NCBI GenBank assembly: GCA_041746735.1
Contig: JBGTGP010000031.1
Location: forward strand, 1-64,000
Reading direction: 5' to 3'
DNA length: 64,000 bases
Source: Opimibacter sp041746735
GTDB taxonomy: Bacteria; Bacteroidota; Bacteroidia; Chitinophagales; Saprospiraceae
The position numbers were made by a program, and so were the translations under genes. The notes below the pieces were generated by a model, which was not told the origin of the DNA, made no database searches, and saw only the letters and a list, made by a program, of their open reading frames with translations. This document shows positions 13,601 to 20,441 of this stretch, piece after piece; the first letter of the stretch is position 1; each line of letters begins with the position of its first letter.

Positions 13601-16600
13601 GAGCCTTGACCATCCTTCCCGGAAAAACATTGGATTACACGTTTTCCATTCCAGAGAATATGGAGGTGCCGGGGGATTACATCTTCGAGATCTACACCTC
13701 TCTTCCAACGGATCTAAACCTGAGCAATGATACCCTGCGTGGAATCGTGGTGCAGCATATACCGGCGCTGACGATGCCGGTGAGCAATATGATCCCGGTT
13801 GACGGAACTATGGATCTGGAGAAGACCGTTTCATTGTCCTGGGTTCCGGCGGAGAATGCAACGAAGTATGATGTGTACATCTGGCAAGATGGATCATCAC
13901 AGCCCGGAACCCCTCAGGTCGCCAACCTGACCCAGATCAATACGCTGTATAGTCAATTGAACTACGGAACACTCTACAATTGGCAAGTCGTGGCAAAGAA
14001 TATCTGCGACAACATGGTGCCCGGTCCCATCCAGCAATTTTCTGTTCGCCAACTCCCGGACCTGGTGGTGGATACCATTATAGCACCTCCAACCGCATTT
14101 AGTGGCCAACAGATTGAAATCGAATGGAAGGTCAAGAATATCGGTACCGGCAGCACCAACAGTACCTTGTGGTCGGACGCCGTGTATTTGTCCGCCGACG
14201 CTACACTCAATACGAGCTATGATATTTATCTCGGTGCAGTACAAAACCTGACCTCGCTCAATCCCGGTATCACCTACACTAACACAGGCTCCTTCACCAT
14301 CCCGAATGGAACTGTCGGAAATTATTATGTATTTGTATATCCGGACAGATGGAAGAATCTGATCGAATCAAATGAGAATAACAATTGGGACCGGACACCG
14401 ACTCAGATGATGATCTCCCTGACTCCGGCTCCGGATCTCATCGTGATGTCTGTGACGACACCGACCACCGTATTTTCTGGCACCACGATACCCGTCACGT
14501 ATGTCGTGAAAAACAATGGCAGTGGCAGTGTCCCGGTCAATAGTCTCTGGAAAGACCGACTCATATTCGGTGAGGACCCGTTCAATGCCATCGGCACCAA
14601 TCTCAATATCATCCAGCGTTCAGGCCTGCTGGAACCGGACAGTACCTATGAAGTGACGGTCATGGCGGCCATCCCCCCCGCTATACTGGGTACCTACTAT
14701 ATGCATGTCAGGACAGACTATCTGAATGAGGTCTATGAATTCGCCGCCGAAGGGAATAATACTGGTGCCAGTCTGCCCATTGACGTCATTCTCACGCCCC
14801 CGCCAGATCTGGTTGTTGCGTCCATGAATTTTCCGGATACGGTCTCTAATAATGAAATATTCCAATTGGCATGGACTGTAGAAAATCAAGGTGCAGGGGA
14901 TGCTACAGGTACCTACTGGCTGGATCAGGTCTATCTGTCCAAGTCTCCGATCTACAATACTAATTTTTTGATCCCCCTGACCAATAAATATTATTACGCT
15001 ACTCTTCCGGCATTGTCATCGTATACCGTCTCTCATCCGACGAAGATGCTCAACACGCTGAGCGGGGATTATTTTGTCTATATCTATACGGATCAGAAAC
15101 TGAAGTTGTTCGAGTATAATATGGAGGGAAATAATATCCTTCGGTCTATGGGTACCATACATATTCAGAAAGGGGATCTTCTTCCGGCAAATCCAACGCG
15201 ACCGGACACCGTCGAGGCCGGAGCTTCCTTTACGTTGTCCTGGAACAGGATCAATCAGGGGCCCGGTAGAATTGTCGACCAAAACAACCGGACCAAAATA
15301 TTTGTATCCACCACCAACACCCTCGATGCCAATGCCGTACTCATCCAGAATACGACAAAAAGAATCATCAATATGTCGGCACAGGATACTCTTCCCGAAT
15401 CAGTCGCGCTGAGCATTCCGCCGCAATTTTCACAGCATATCTATATTCTGATCCAGGAAGATGCGGACAACATCATTCTGGAGTCCGTCGAAGGAGAGTC
15501 CAACAATGTGCTGGCTGTACCCATCTTTGCAAGTCCCGGGCCGGTTCCAGATATCAAGACCATGTGGGTCTCGGTAGCCGATACCATCGTGGCAGGCAGC
15601 ATTTTTAATGTGGCGTTTCAGATAAAAAATCAAGGGACTCAGGCGGCCTTCACCTCCTGGCAGGATCGTGTATATATTTCCTTTGATTCCATCTGGATGC
15701 CGGCATTTGCCACGGAGTTGACGACGATCACCCAGACCAGCCCATTCCAGGCAGACCAAACCAGAGACTTCAATCCGGGGTTATTACTCAATTCCGGAAC
15801 AGCAGAGAATGTGTACTATATCTATATTGTCAATGATATCAACAGCAATGTGTATGAAGGTGTAGCGGGCGAACTCAACAACATCATCCGCAGCGCACCC
15901 GTGTATGTCAAACCAGCACCGGCTATCGATCTTCGAATGGATACCGTTCATACCGAAGCATCGATGTTCGCATCGGGACAATCGTATTCCTTTCACTGGA
16001 CCGTGATCAATGATGCCAGCATTCCCATTCAAACGACCATTTGGGCAGATCAGGTTTTCCTTTCTACAGATCCGATCTTATCGGCCAATGATATTTTCGT
16101 TGAGCAAATCGCCTCCTCAGGATCAACGTTATTGCCCGGAGGCAGTAGATCCAAGAGCAAATCAATCCGGCTGCCCAACGGCGTATCCGGTGATTATTAC
16201 ATTCTGTTTGTGGCCGATTCAGAAGATGTTCAGCAGGATCCAAACCGATTGAACAATGTCAATACCCTAAGAGATGTAAACGGAGATCCGATGATGATCA
16301 ACATCGCGCTTTCTCCCTCTCCCGATCTGGTGGTCACTGTATTGAACACACCTGCACAGGCTGTGGCGGGACAACCCATGAATGTAATCTACACGATCAC
16401 CAATTCAGGAAACAGTTCAGCGACATCCTGGAGAGACAAACTATTCCTCTCCACAGACCAGGTCCTGAGCAATAATGATATTCTCTTGTTTTCGAAAAAT
16501 GTCAATCACACCCTGGCTCCTTCGGCAGAGCGGACCGATACCGTCCAGGTCGTCATCCCCGCGATCGCTCTGGGTAACTATATCCTCATCCTGCAGACGG

Positions 16601-17976
16601 ATTCTCAGAACGCCATCTACGAACATAATGGTGAGAATAACAATATCCTGAACCGTGCAGTGGAGATTGTCACGACGCCACCTGCGGACCTCATCGTATC
16701 GACGGTGAATATTCCGGTCAGTATCATCGCTGGAGAGAATATTACCATTTCATGGACAACCGACAACATCGGAGCGAATCCCGCGAGCGGGATATTCCGG
16801 GAGGTCGTATACATTTCAACCGATACCATCTGGGATACAGATGATGTGGTCTTCGGACTGAAGGACGGCTCGATTTATCTCTCGCCAGGGTCTTCACGCG
16901 GGACCAACCTGACGAGCAACGTCGTCGGTGTCGCCACAGGCGATTACTATGCCATCGTGCAGACCGATGCCCGTCAGAATTTCATCGAGAGTAATGAAGA
17001 CAACAATTTTACGTCGTCTCCCGAACCTATGAATATCGATGTGAAAACACTGGTCCTGGATTCGCTGACGGCCGATACGCTTTTTGATCAGCTTGAACTG
17101 TATTACAAACTTATTATTGGTGCCGAGCTGGATGGGGAGACGATCATTTTGGAGTTGATCGGAGATTCTTTGTATGGACTCAATGAACTCTTTGTCAAGT
17201 ATGAGCAGATGCCGACCAGAGCTGAGTTTGATTATGGATTTGACAATCCATTTCATGCACACCAGCGGATTCTGATTCCGGATGTCGAGCCTGGAACCTA
17301 TTATATCATGGCCTATGGAACGTCGGTGACGGAGAGTTTTCAGGAGATCACGTTGCTGGCCAGTGTGATCGATTATGAGATCCTGTCTGTACAACCCAAC
17401 AAAGGTACCCGGAATACACAAGTCACCCTTAAGGTCAAGGGCGCTAAACTAATGAATACGGTGACCGCACGACTTCGGCAGAGTAATCCCTGGTTTGAAC
17501 GAGTAGCCTCCTCCATACTCCAGGTCAATGACAATCTGATGTACATCACCTTTGATCTGACCGATGTGCCGGAAGATATCTATGCATTGGATCTGATCAA
17601 AGCGGATAGTTCGCTGGCCTTTACCAATGATTTCATGGTGTTGGATGATGGGGGGAATGCTGATCTGCAGATCAATGCCCAACTCCCTGGAAACGTACCA
17701 GAACGTCCGGTATCAGTACACATCGTGGTAACCTATATCAACAATGGAGATGCCGACTATGTCAATCCATCAGCTACCATTGAAGCTCCTTATGGAAACC
17801 GTATTGCTTTCACCCTGGAGGAATTGAGGAACGGACTTGGTGAATCTGAATTGGTCGTGCCACTTATCGAAGAGAATGGTCCGGCGAATCTGCTCAGGCC
17901 CGGGGCTAGTGGCCGTATTGAATTGTTTGGCTGGTCGGCTCCGAGAGCTGTATTTGGTATTAGAAAAAATGATTGA
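4612..17976 (+). CDS. Giant secreted multi-domain protein with five Ig/beta-helix modules and eight CARDB-type repeats
   Basis: A 4454-residue protein. The ATG at 4612 is preferred over the TTG at 4606; it starts a signal peptide ending near HSAVSQA. Order: an N-terminal domain (about 31-230) with several Cys; five modules, each an Ig-like domain that opens D(A/V)GV followed by a right-handed parallel beta-helix that opens with a (V/I)GG..PDF motif; a sixth Ig-like domain (Asp codon at 13441); a fibronectin-III-like domain (about 13766); eight CARDB-type adhesion repeats (Asp codons at 14059, 14434, 14806, 15175, 15550, 15928, 16324 and 16687); and a C-terminal IPT-like part. Module Asp codons lie at 5314, 6979, 8593, 10210, 11824 and 13441. 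Such proteins are exported and bind surfaces or polysaccharides; enzymatic activity is not evident. No type IX sorting domain is visible at the end. It is the first gene of a four-gene run. Confidence 0.9.
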   Translation: MPSTSRYPRVAPVLSLLALFFWMTHSAVSQAYFVSQPPGAYEYEWSSPNDVTVQIDSYAEIPIGFSFNFFGENYTHCYVAQNGFIQFGSNPDGGCCQGQFLPSPSGPNNLIAAAWMNNVYSGYCCIGGESYTVYQYETLGDAPNRRLVISLYGYDDCSDEYSGQIKLFEGSDIIEIHTETWAENYAPCANVTQGIENSDGTEAYYIVGRNANTTWKVNSSEVVRFTPPYALPQRDAGVSYIFNLPACEGSQPIDVLVSNFGAIPLDSVVIDWSWEDVLQDSLLVIFNPPIVHGESRVIEIGSQNFVFGEQYDIRAWTKWPNGVTDDFFANDTSMTQLKTGVRDTFTIGGTDPDFATFGEAIAFLQTNGVCDTTWMLVRPGTYTEQVEIPWIDGASNSRVIFSAENGDSSSVILQFDPTITKKYVLLFYNATGITWERMTLNALGTDYTRVIQLSNHSFNNTIQHCAITGYNTTFSSSNYACIYSHTTNPDNIIQYNTIKNGSVGVKVELRTETVIFGFDQTESRSMQRAAFDDNYSARVQILNNTIQDFSYAGVSSNKTKALQIHRNQITSAKNQVYGLETFDDTDTLSISNNVIGLSSGNSGIYIFRVIPSQGRASMFNNMVYAHHATNAVQAIVAEELMQFDMYHNTFKVKSPHSSSRAMTWYYGFQDSVYNNIFATYGGGTAIYLGEAELSAIDYNTFYYESNLFGTANYNTSVYNLEEYRNVTGFDQNSQVLQPLFFSETDLHTRNGYLNGTGSPILSTLYDIDGEVRNSLRPDPGADEFTPESRDASVQAMLSPKLDCDTLQDIEIVLINLGTDTLTAATIEWTRNGTPQTPHMYTGQILPEGDTAHIILEALATFSGQPDTLRFIATELNGADDQFMANDTLVEIYSLPLQGMYTVGGTSPDFSTIQSTIDAMASFGICGPTTFLLRNGIYNEQVSIRPVQGASEDNTITYSSESGDSSTVSIQYNSTSQANYIVRLEGAKYIRFEHLGFKTLNTTYANIIHLIKDASHLKVLNCYLEGRSPTFSSGSSFHIQTDDTHQGHIELRNNYFFNSTRSVSFNGSFAQSQKPTSFIVEGNQFVNQRAGAVYAQQVQDIVMDHNIVTANTAALYTGIGFSFVHGQNRISYNKVNLLNVGDGILVNNANNQSQDGGVSWVFNNMSSVVSGSAFSMSGNRRLRFHFNTGYSSGTTASSHHAIKLSGGDSITVQNNIGVANAGRAYSEGSFIPVVHSDYNNFYTSGSHLAYRANTPYTDLIAWQNGTSLDSHSVSVDPIFLSTADLHVLSPVLNGAAIPIAGITTDFDQQLRHLTTPDIGADEIGTDENDAGVMAIQPVMPFAYGQQDVKVIIRNYGSNALQNVDIHWKVNGAEQTVFQYVGNLQSLQQDTIILGQYEFTFSTPYTLQAWTDMPNMVPDVLASNDTITTGPLYAAVTGILTIGGSSPDFTTVSDAISAMSLGGVVDSVNFLIRTGTYTGLFNIPHLSMLSCSIPVIFESESGNPADVIWTNTALTGPTLTLDGADGVTFRNLTIQTVVTLQRAIVIQNGSNCNTFEGCKLNGVSTSGTATTQAIVFSGGGVDQDNTFRNNTFHQGTYGMYLLGTNASNLESGTRIEDNTFTNQHYRAIHLQHQNSPLIQNNNIKTTSAPSTSYAGIVLSTCQNQLVVSGNKIEAERGSGLQISSCTGTSPLRGRIYNNMVNIVNAAATVSYGIDMTSCAYQQIHYNTVRANGTNAGTRGLRISTGNSNMEILNNIFYMPAAGMAMLFSNSTFVTTCNYNDLLKTTGPTLVQSGATPYATLAAWQATGFDLNSISEDPEFVSALDLHVTSSFLDGAATPIAYITHDIDGDLRNTLEPDIGADEINLFTDDVGLLAINYPLQPFMSGVNTVFIKFINNGADTLTSMQVDWEVDGIMQPTYMWTGLLPSAGTYDSLDIGEFDFAPYQTHDIKVWVSQPNGMTDGLASNDTLFLDNLYPGLAGVYTIGGDNPDFDSLQTAVGHLNLGGAAGPVTFNIRSGTYLEPVSISDFPGSDCGRPVIFQSESGNSADVTITNLGINAHTIVLDGADGVIFQNLSIESVNTSFRHVVSYFNGAHCNQFLNNTITGFESTSTASSSAVIISASGLDTANIFHNNHIRHGSYSFYIDGAAGAYSNTQITNNHLDLPRHYGIYAEDNHGIRIHKNLITTGASTTGRGISLSACHNGLEVSENKIYVTSGPHGIRFDNCDGTVSSKGIIVNNFVSVGGAGSAYGIYLSGSNHNQVFHNNVQIYSTTTSGTNNAAFYFTSNTSISVRNNIMSNASPGYAIYANANPSYTGDFNNLFATGAITGHWDGTLCPDLAAWQMASSHDQNSLGINPQYMSNTDLHVSNILLNSAGEWLAEVTHDIDGDLRSDPCDIGADEFDPSIPNDAGVFVALGPIVPFAHGNQPVTVAVKNFGADTLTSVKVRWVVNGIEQPLYQWTGMLPPAQCDTVIIGTYGFAQYTEHDLIFWTELPNLVPDSTNINDTLRVHDLYPALVGTYTVGGVLPDFNLFSQLERALDLGGILGPVTFSIRNGTYASQLTIKDFPRLSYGHHVTFTAAGGDSSLVILTRNFNASSSNNFTVRLNNAHGIRFENVTLASTKGRVLELTNGTSDIQIENCRFTGVQVTNTTASFQLIYSGTTSEDSITITHNLFEYGDQGIYMIGSTGDYEQAITINHNTFYNCYTRAIYARYHTGLQVQGNTILNNNNSHQGMALLNGLGSPNIIGNDIRLLKGGANGMSLFQLHGTAMQPVMIHNNYILARNGGTVTTHGIYQETMNHVSYNYNTIRIENTGASSTAFTDNNSHQNIHFRNCSFSNYSGGRAVNVPWSLFSGNTMNYCNLYASGAVLAYYNGSYADMVALQAGTNQNQNSVSAEPLFGDDSPLVFQAEMDGTGVPVAGITTDIVGEPRDGTMPDIGAKEFTLPAHDIGAKLLVDPATYCGLSDAEDVTIRIQNYGANTETGFDVAYSMNGAPWIVENVGALTILPGKTLDYTFSIPENMEVPGDYIFEIYTSLPTDLNLSNDTLRGIVVQHIPALTMPVSNMIPVDGTMDLEKTVSLSWVPAENATKYDVYIWQDGSSQPGTPQVANLTQINTLYSQLNYGTLYNWQVVAKNICDNMVPGPIQQFSVRQLPDLVVDTIIAPPTAFSGQQIEIEWKVKNIGTGSTNSTLWSDAVYLSADATLNTSYDIYLGAVQNLTSLNPGITYTNTGSFTIPNGTVGNYYVFVYPDRWKNLIESNENNNWDRTPTQMMISLTPAPDLIVMSVTTPTTVFSGTTIPVTYVVKNNGSGSVPVNSLWKDRLIFGEDPFNAIGTNLNIIQRSGLLEPDSTYEVTVMAAIPPAILGTYYMHVRTDYLNEVYEFAAEGNNTGASLPIDVILTPPPDLVVASMNFPDTVSNNEIFQLAWTVENQGAGDATGTYWLDQVYLSKSPIYNTNFLIPLTNKYYYATLPALSSYTVSHPTKMLNTLSGDYFVYIYTDQKLKLFEYNMEGNNILRSMGTIHIQKGDLLPANPTRPDTVEAGASFTLSWNRINQGPGRIVDQNNRTKIFVSTTNTLDANAVLIQNTTKRIINMSAQDTLPESVALSIPPQFSQHIYILIQEDADNIILESVEGESNNVLAVPIFASPGPVPDIKTMWVSVADTIVAGSIFNVAFQIKNQGTQAAFTSWQDRVYISFDSIWMPAFATELTTITQTSPFQADQTRDFNPGLLLNSGTAENVYYIYIVNDINSNVYEGVAGELNNIIRSAPVYVKPAPAIDLRMDTVHTEASMFASGQSYSFHWTVINDASIPIQTTIWADQVFLSTDPILSANDIFVEQIASSGSTLLPGGSRSKSKSIRLPNGVSGDYYILFVADSEDVQQDPNRLNNVNTLRDVNGDPMMINIALSPSPDLVVTVLNTPAQAVAGQPMNVIYTITNSGNSSATSWRDKLFLSTDQVLSNNDILLFSKNVNHTLAPSAERTDTVQVVIPAIALGNYILILQTDSQNAIYEHNGENNNILNRAVEIVTTPPADLIVSTVNIPVSIIAGENITISWTTDNIGANPASGIFREVVYISTDTIWDTDDVVFGLKDGSIYLSPGSSRGTNLTSNVVGVATGDYYAIVQTDARQNFIESNEDNNFTSSPEPMNIDVKTLVLDSLTADTLFDQLELYYKLIIGAELDGETIILELIGDSLYGLNELFVKYEQMPTRAEFDYGFDNPFHAHQRILIPDVEPGTYYIMAYGTSVTESFQEITLLASVIDYEILSVQPNKGTRNTQVTLKVKGAKLMNTVTARLRQSNPWFERVASSILQVNDNLMYITFDLTDVPEDIYALDLIKADSSLAFTNDFMVLDDGGNADLQINAQLPGNVPERPVSVHIVVTYINNGDADYVNPSATIEAPYGNRIAFTLEELRNGLGESELVVPLIEENGPANLLRPGASGRIELFGWSAPRAVFGIRKND

Positions 17977-19516
17977 CATGATGTACAGGTTATGTATCGG
18001 GATCGCATTGTGCTGTCTTCCTTCCTGGATGACTGGCCAGGGTGCGGATTATGCGGGGCCAGACAAAACAGCTTGCCAGGGTGCAGGTGCCATGATCGGC
18101 AATGCCGGAATCGCCGATGTATGTTATACATGGGAGATGGCCGATGGACTCGATCCAAATGATATTCACAATCAATCCCCCATCGTGCATCCGCAGCATA
18201 CGACGACGTATACGGTACATGTCACCAGTGACAATTTTGGATTCTCTGCTACCGATGTAGTGAAAGTGACGGTGGATTTTGGTGGACTGGTGATCACGCC
18301 ATCCTACATTGATCTGGCCGGACCGCTCACCAATCAGGCCCAGGCTGAACTTACTATCAATAGTTTTCAGGGCTCTTCGGCTGCGGTAATATGGTCGATC
18401 GAAAACCCCGGCTCCACCGGATGCACCATTACACAAGGAGGCAAAATCAGTAACTGTAGTGAGTCTGGTCAGGTACAGGTCAGGGCTACCAATGCCGAGT
18501 ATCCGGCCTGTTATGCCGAAAAAGATATGGAAATCAACGGCGGGATCAAAGACCTGACGGCAGAAGATGCATCGGATGCGGGACGTATAGCACATCACGG
18601 GGATACCCTGTATCTGGTCGGCAGTGCGGCAGCAAAACTCACCGCCGTACCAAACGACAACTCCTCTTTTCCTTCCGGCCAGCCTCAATGGGAAGGTCCC
18701 AATACCCCTCCTCCCGGAACGATTACCTTCAATACACCAAATCTGCAGCCTGGCACGTATTCCTATGAGGTCGGCACGATCGATCCCAAAGGCGTCACCG
18801 TTGTAGATCTGGGAGAGGATGCCTCTACGGTGCAACTCTCGATGGACTCAGGGCTGCTCGGGGATATGCTGGCTGCGATGAAAGGAAATACGCAGCTAAA
18901 GGACCTGGATCCCTTTTGTACTCCCCCGCTGGATTTTGATCTGGATGGGTTTACCAGTATCAAGGCCTCCTACAAGCAAAGCAATAGTATCAAATACAAA
19001 AATCCCGGATATGATAAAAAGAAAGAAGTCGGTATAGAAATACCTGCGTTGGCATTCGAAGGGTGTATGTTTTTTCCGTGTTGCTCCGGCGGCGCTAATT
19101 TTGGAGTTGCTTCCGCATTCTATTTTACCTATTTCAAAGCCGGACTTGGTGTCAATATTGGTGTGAATGCCGTCAAGGATCCCAACACGCCATCACCGGA
19201 ATGGATGATATCCGCGCTCACCGCGAGTTTAGAAGGGACCATTGAAGCGGGTCTACGCCTTGAGGTCAATGTACCGTCAGGTTTTGGCGCTTTGGGGGGT
19301 GCGAATTTATCAACAACAGCCAAATTGGAAGGAAGACTGACCAATGAGCCACGCCAGATAGAATGGAATGCATCCTGGGGTGGACTTGTAGGTAAGGTAT
19401 CCCTGGGGATCTGGTATGTTTCTATGGACAATCTCATCGAAGTTTCCAAACAGAAGAATTTCATCAATGGCAGTGAAACGGGATGGAAGCCCCTTTTTGT
19501 ATTCCCCAATGATTAA
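17969..19516 (+). CDS. Secreted protein with PKD-like N-terminus, unknown function
   Basis: About 515 residues. The ATG at 17969 overlaps the end of the giant gene by eight bases; ATGs at 17978 and 17981 are alternatives and all lead into a signal peptide (MYRLCIGIALCCLPSW). The mature part opens with ADYAGPDKTACQGAGAMIG and a TTTYTVHVT stretch, which is the usual look of a gliding-motility or PKD-like repeat. The second half (from about 330) is rich in Gly and alternating residues, as in a beta-barrel-like domain, and has several Cys near FFPCCSGG. I do not recognise a full-length family. Translational coupling with the giant gene suggests that the two products work together at the cell surface. 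Confidence 0.75.
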   Translation: MIDMMYRLCIGIALCCLPSWMTGQGADYAGPDKTACQGAGAMIGNAGIADVCYTWEMADGLDPNDIHNQSPIVHPQHTTTYTVHVTSDNFGFSATDVVKVTVDFGGLVITPSYIDLAGPLTNQAQAELTINSFQGSSAAVIWSIENPGSTGCTITQGGKISNCSESGQVQVRATNAEYPACYAEKDMEINGGIKDLTAEDASDAGRIAHHGDTLYLVGSAAAKLTAVPNDNSSFPSGQPQWEGPNTPPPGTITFNTPNLQPGTYSYEVGTIDPKGVTVVDLGEDASTVQLSMDSGLLGDMLAAMKGNTQLKDLDPFCTPPLDFDLDGFTSIKASYKQSNSIKYKNPGYDKKKEVGIEIPALAFEGCMFFPCCSGGANFGVASAFYFTYFKAGLGVNIGVNAVKDPNTPSPEWMISALTASLEGTIEAGLRLEVNVPSGFGALGGANLSTTAKLEGRLTNEPRQIEWNASWGGLVGKVSLGIWYVSMDNLIEVSKQKNFINGSETGWKPLFVFPND

Positions 19517-19526
19517 TATCTCCATT

Positions 19527-20420
19527 ATGACTCTACGACGTCGATTCTATTATATGTCCTTGCTGCTTGTTTTTACAAGTTTGCAAATACGCACTTATGC
19601 GCAGCCATCTATGGTCCAGATCCGCTTTGATGAGCATCTCTTCAAAATCAAGGAAGTGAATGACCAACATCAACTTGCGTCGCTGACCGATGCCGCGGAT
19701 ATCAAACTCTTCTATGAACACTTTCAGGTAGAGGATTATGAAAAGTACCGGAACTACTATTATCAGGGGACGTGTCTCGCCTCTGCCGAGGATTATAAAA
19801 ACTGGAGGGCCTTTGTGAAAGGTCAGAATCTGGAGATTGTCGCCCGATTTATTCTTGAATCCCCCAAATATTCCCTGAGTATCATCCAATACAGGATAGG
19901 AAAAGATGGAACGTATCTGTATGCTCCTTTTACCCTACAGAAAATAAATAACGCCTGGTATCTGCTCAACCTGGGCCAGAGCACAGAGTTGATGCAAGTC
20001 AAAGGATTTTTTACCCATATCAATCATACCCTCCTTGCCGGAGCCAATACCCCCGCGCTGTGGTCCCAACAACCCGACTTTCAGCAGTTTGTTTCTGCCG
20101 GTGGTATTATCAATGGAAGCAAACTTTTTGAATTATATCCAGCTCGGTACGAGGAAAACCTGGCTTTGGCTGAGTTGTCACATTATGTTTTCCATGGCAT
20201 TAGCGAAATGGATGCTCCTACTTCCGAAAAATTTCTGGCGGACTTCCGATATCTGGCAGAAGACTACCAGATCAGTTCCGACACCAGATCCAGAATGGAA
20301 CGTATGGTGATCGATGGCAATTTTTCACTGGCACTGGAGACGATCTTCCATGAATCTGCCGCGGACAATATCATCGAGGTGTCTCTCAAACTGAATCAAA
20401 TCCTGTCGGAGCAACGGTAA
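19527..20420 (+). CDS. Secreted protein of unknown function
   Basis: About 297 residues from the ATG at 19527; an ATG at 19509 overlapping the previous stop is also possible. The N-terminus MTLRRRFYYMSLLLVFTSLQ ends at a likely signal peptidase site after YAQ. The mature part is mixed alpha/beta with many aromatic residues and no motif I know; one segment (VARFILESPKYSLSIIQYRIG) resembles the strand pattern of small SnoaL-like or DUF-type folds, but this is weak. It sits between two exported-protein genes with gaps of 10 and 21 bases, so it probably belongs to the same transcript and surface complex. Confidence 0.7.
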   Translation: MTLRRRFYYMSLLLVFTSLQIRTYAQPSMVQIRFDEHLFKIKEVNDQHQLASLTDAADIKLFYEHFQVEDYEKYRNYYYQGTCLASAEDYKNWRAFVKGQNLEIVARFILESPKYSLSIIQYRIGKDGTYLYAPFTLQKINNAWYLLNLGQSTELMQVKGFFTHINHTLLAGANTPALWSQQPDFQQFVSAGGIINGSKLFELYPARYEENLALAELSHYVFHGISEMDAPTSEKFLADFRYLAEDYQISSDTRSRMERMVIDGNFSLALETIFHESAADNIIEVSLKLNQILSEQR

Positions 20421-20441
20421 GCCGTATTAAAGAAAAATGCA

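Noticed and set aside
17990..18835. 281-codon open frame on the minus strand
   Set aside because: It is antisense to the PKD-like secreted protein, which has a signal peptide and coupled start; the antisense product is Arg/His/Cys-rich, as usual for shadows.
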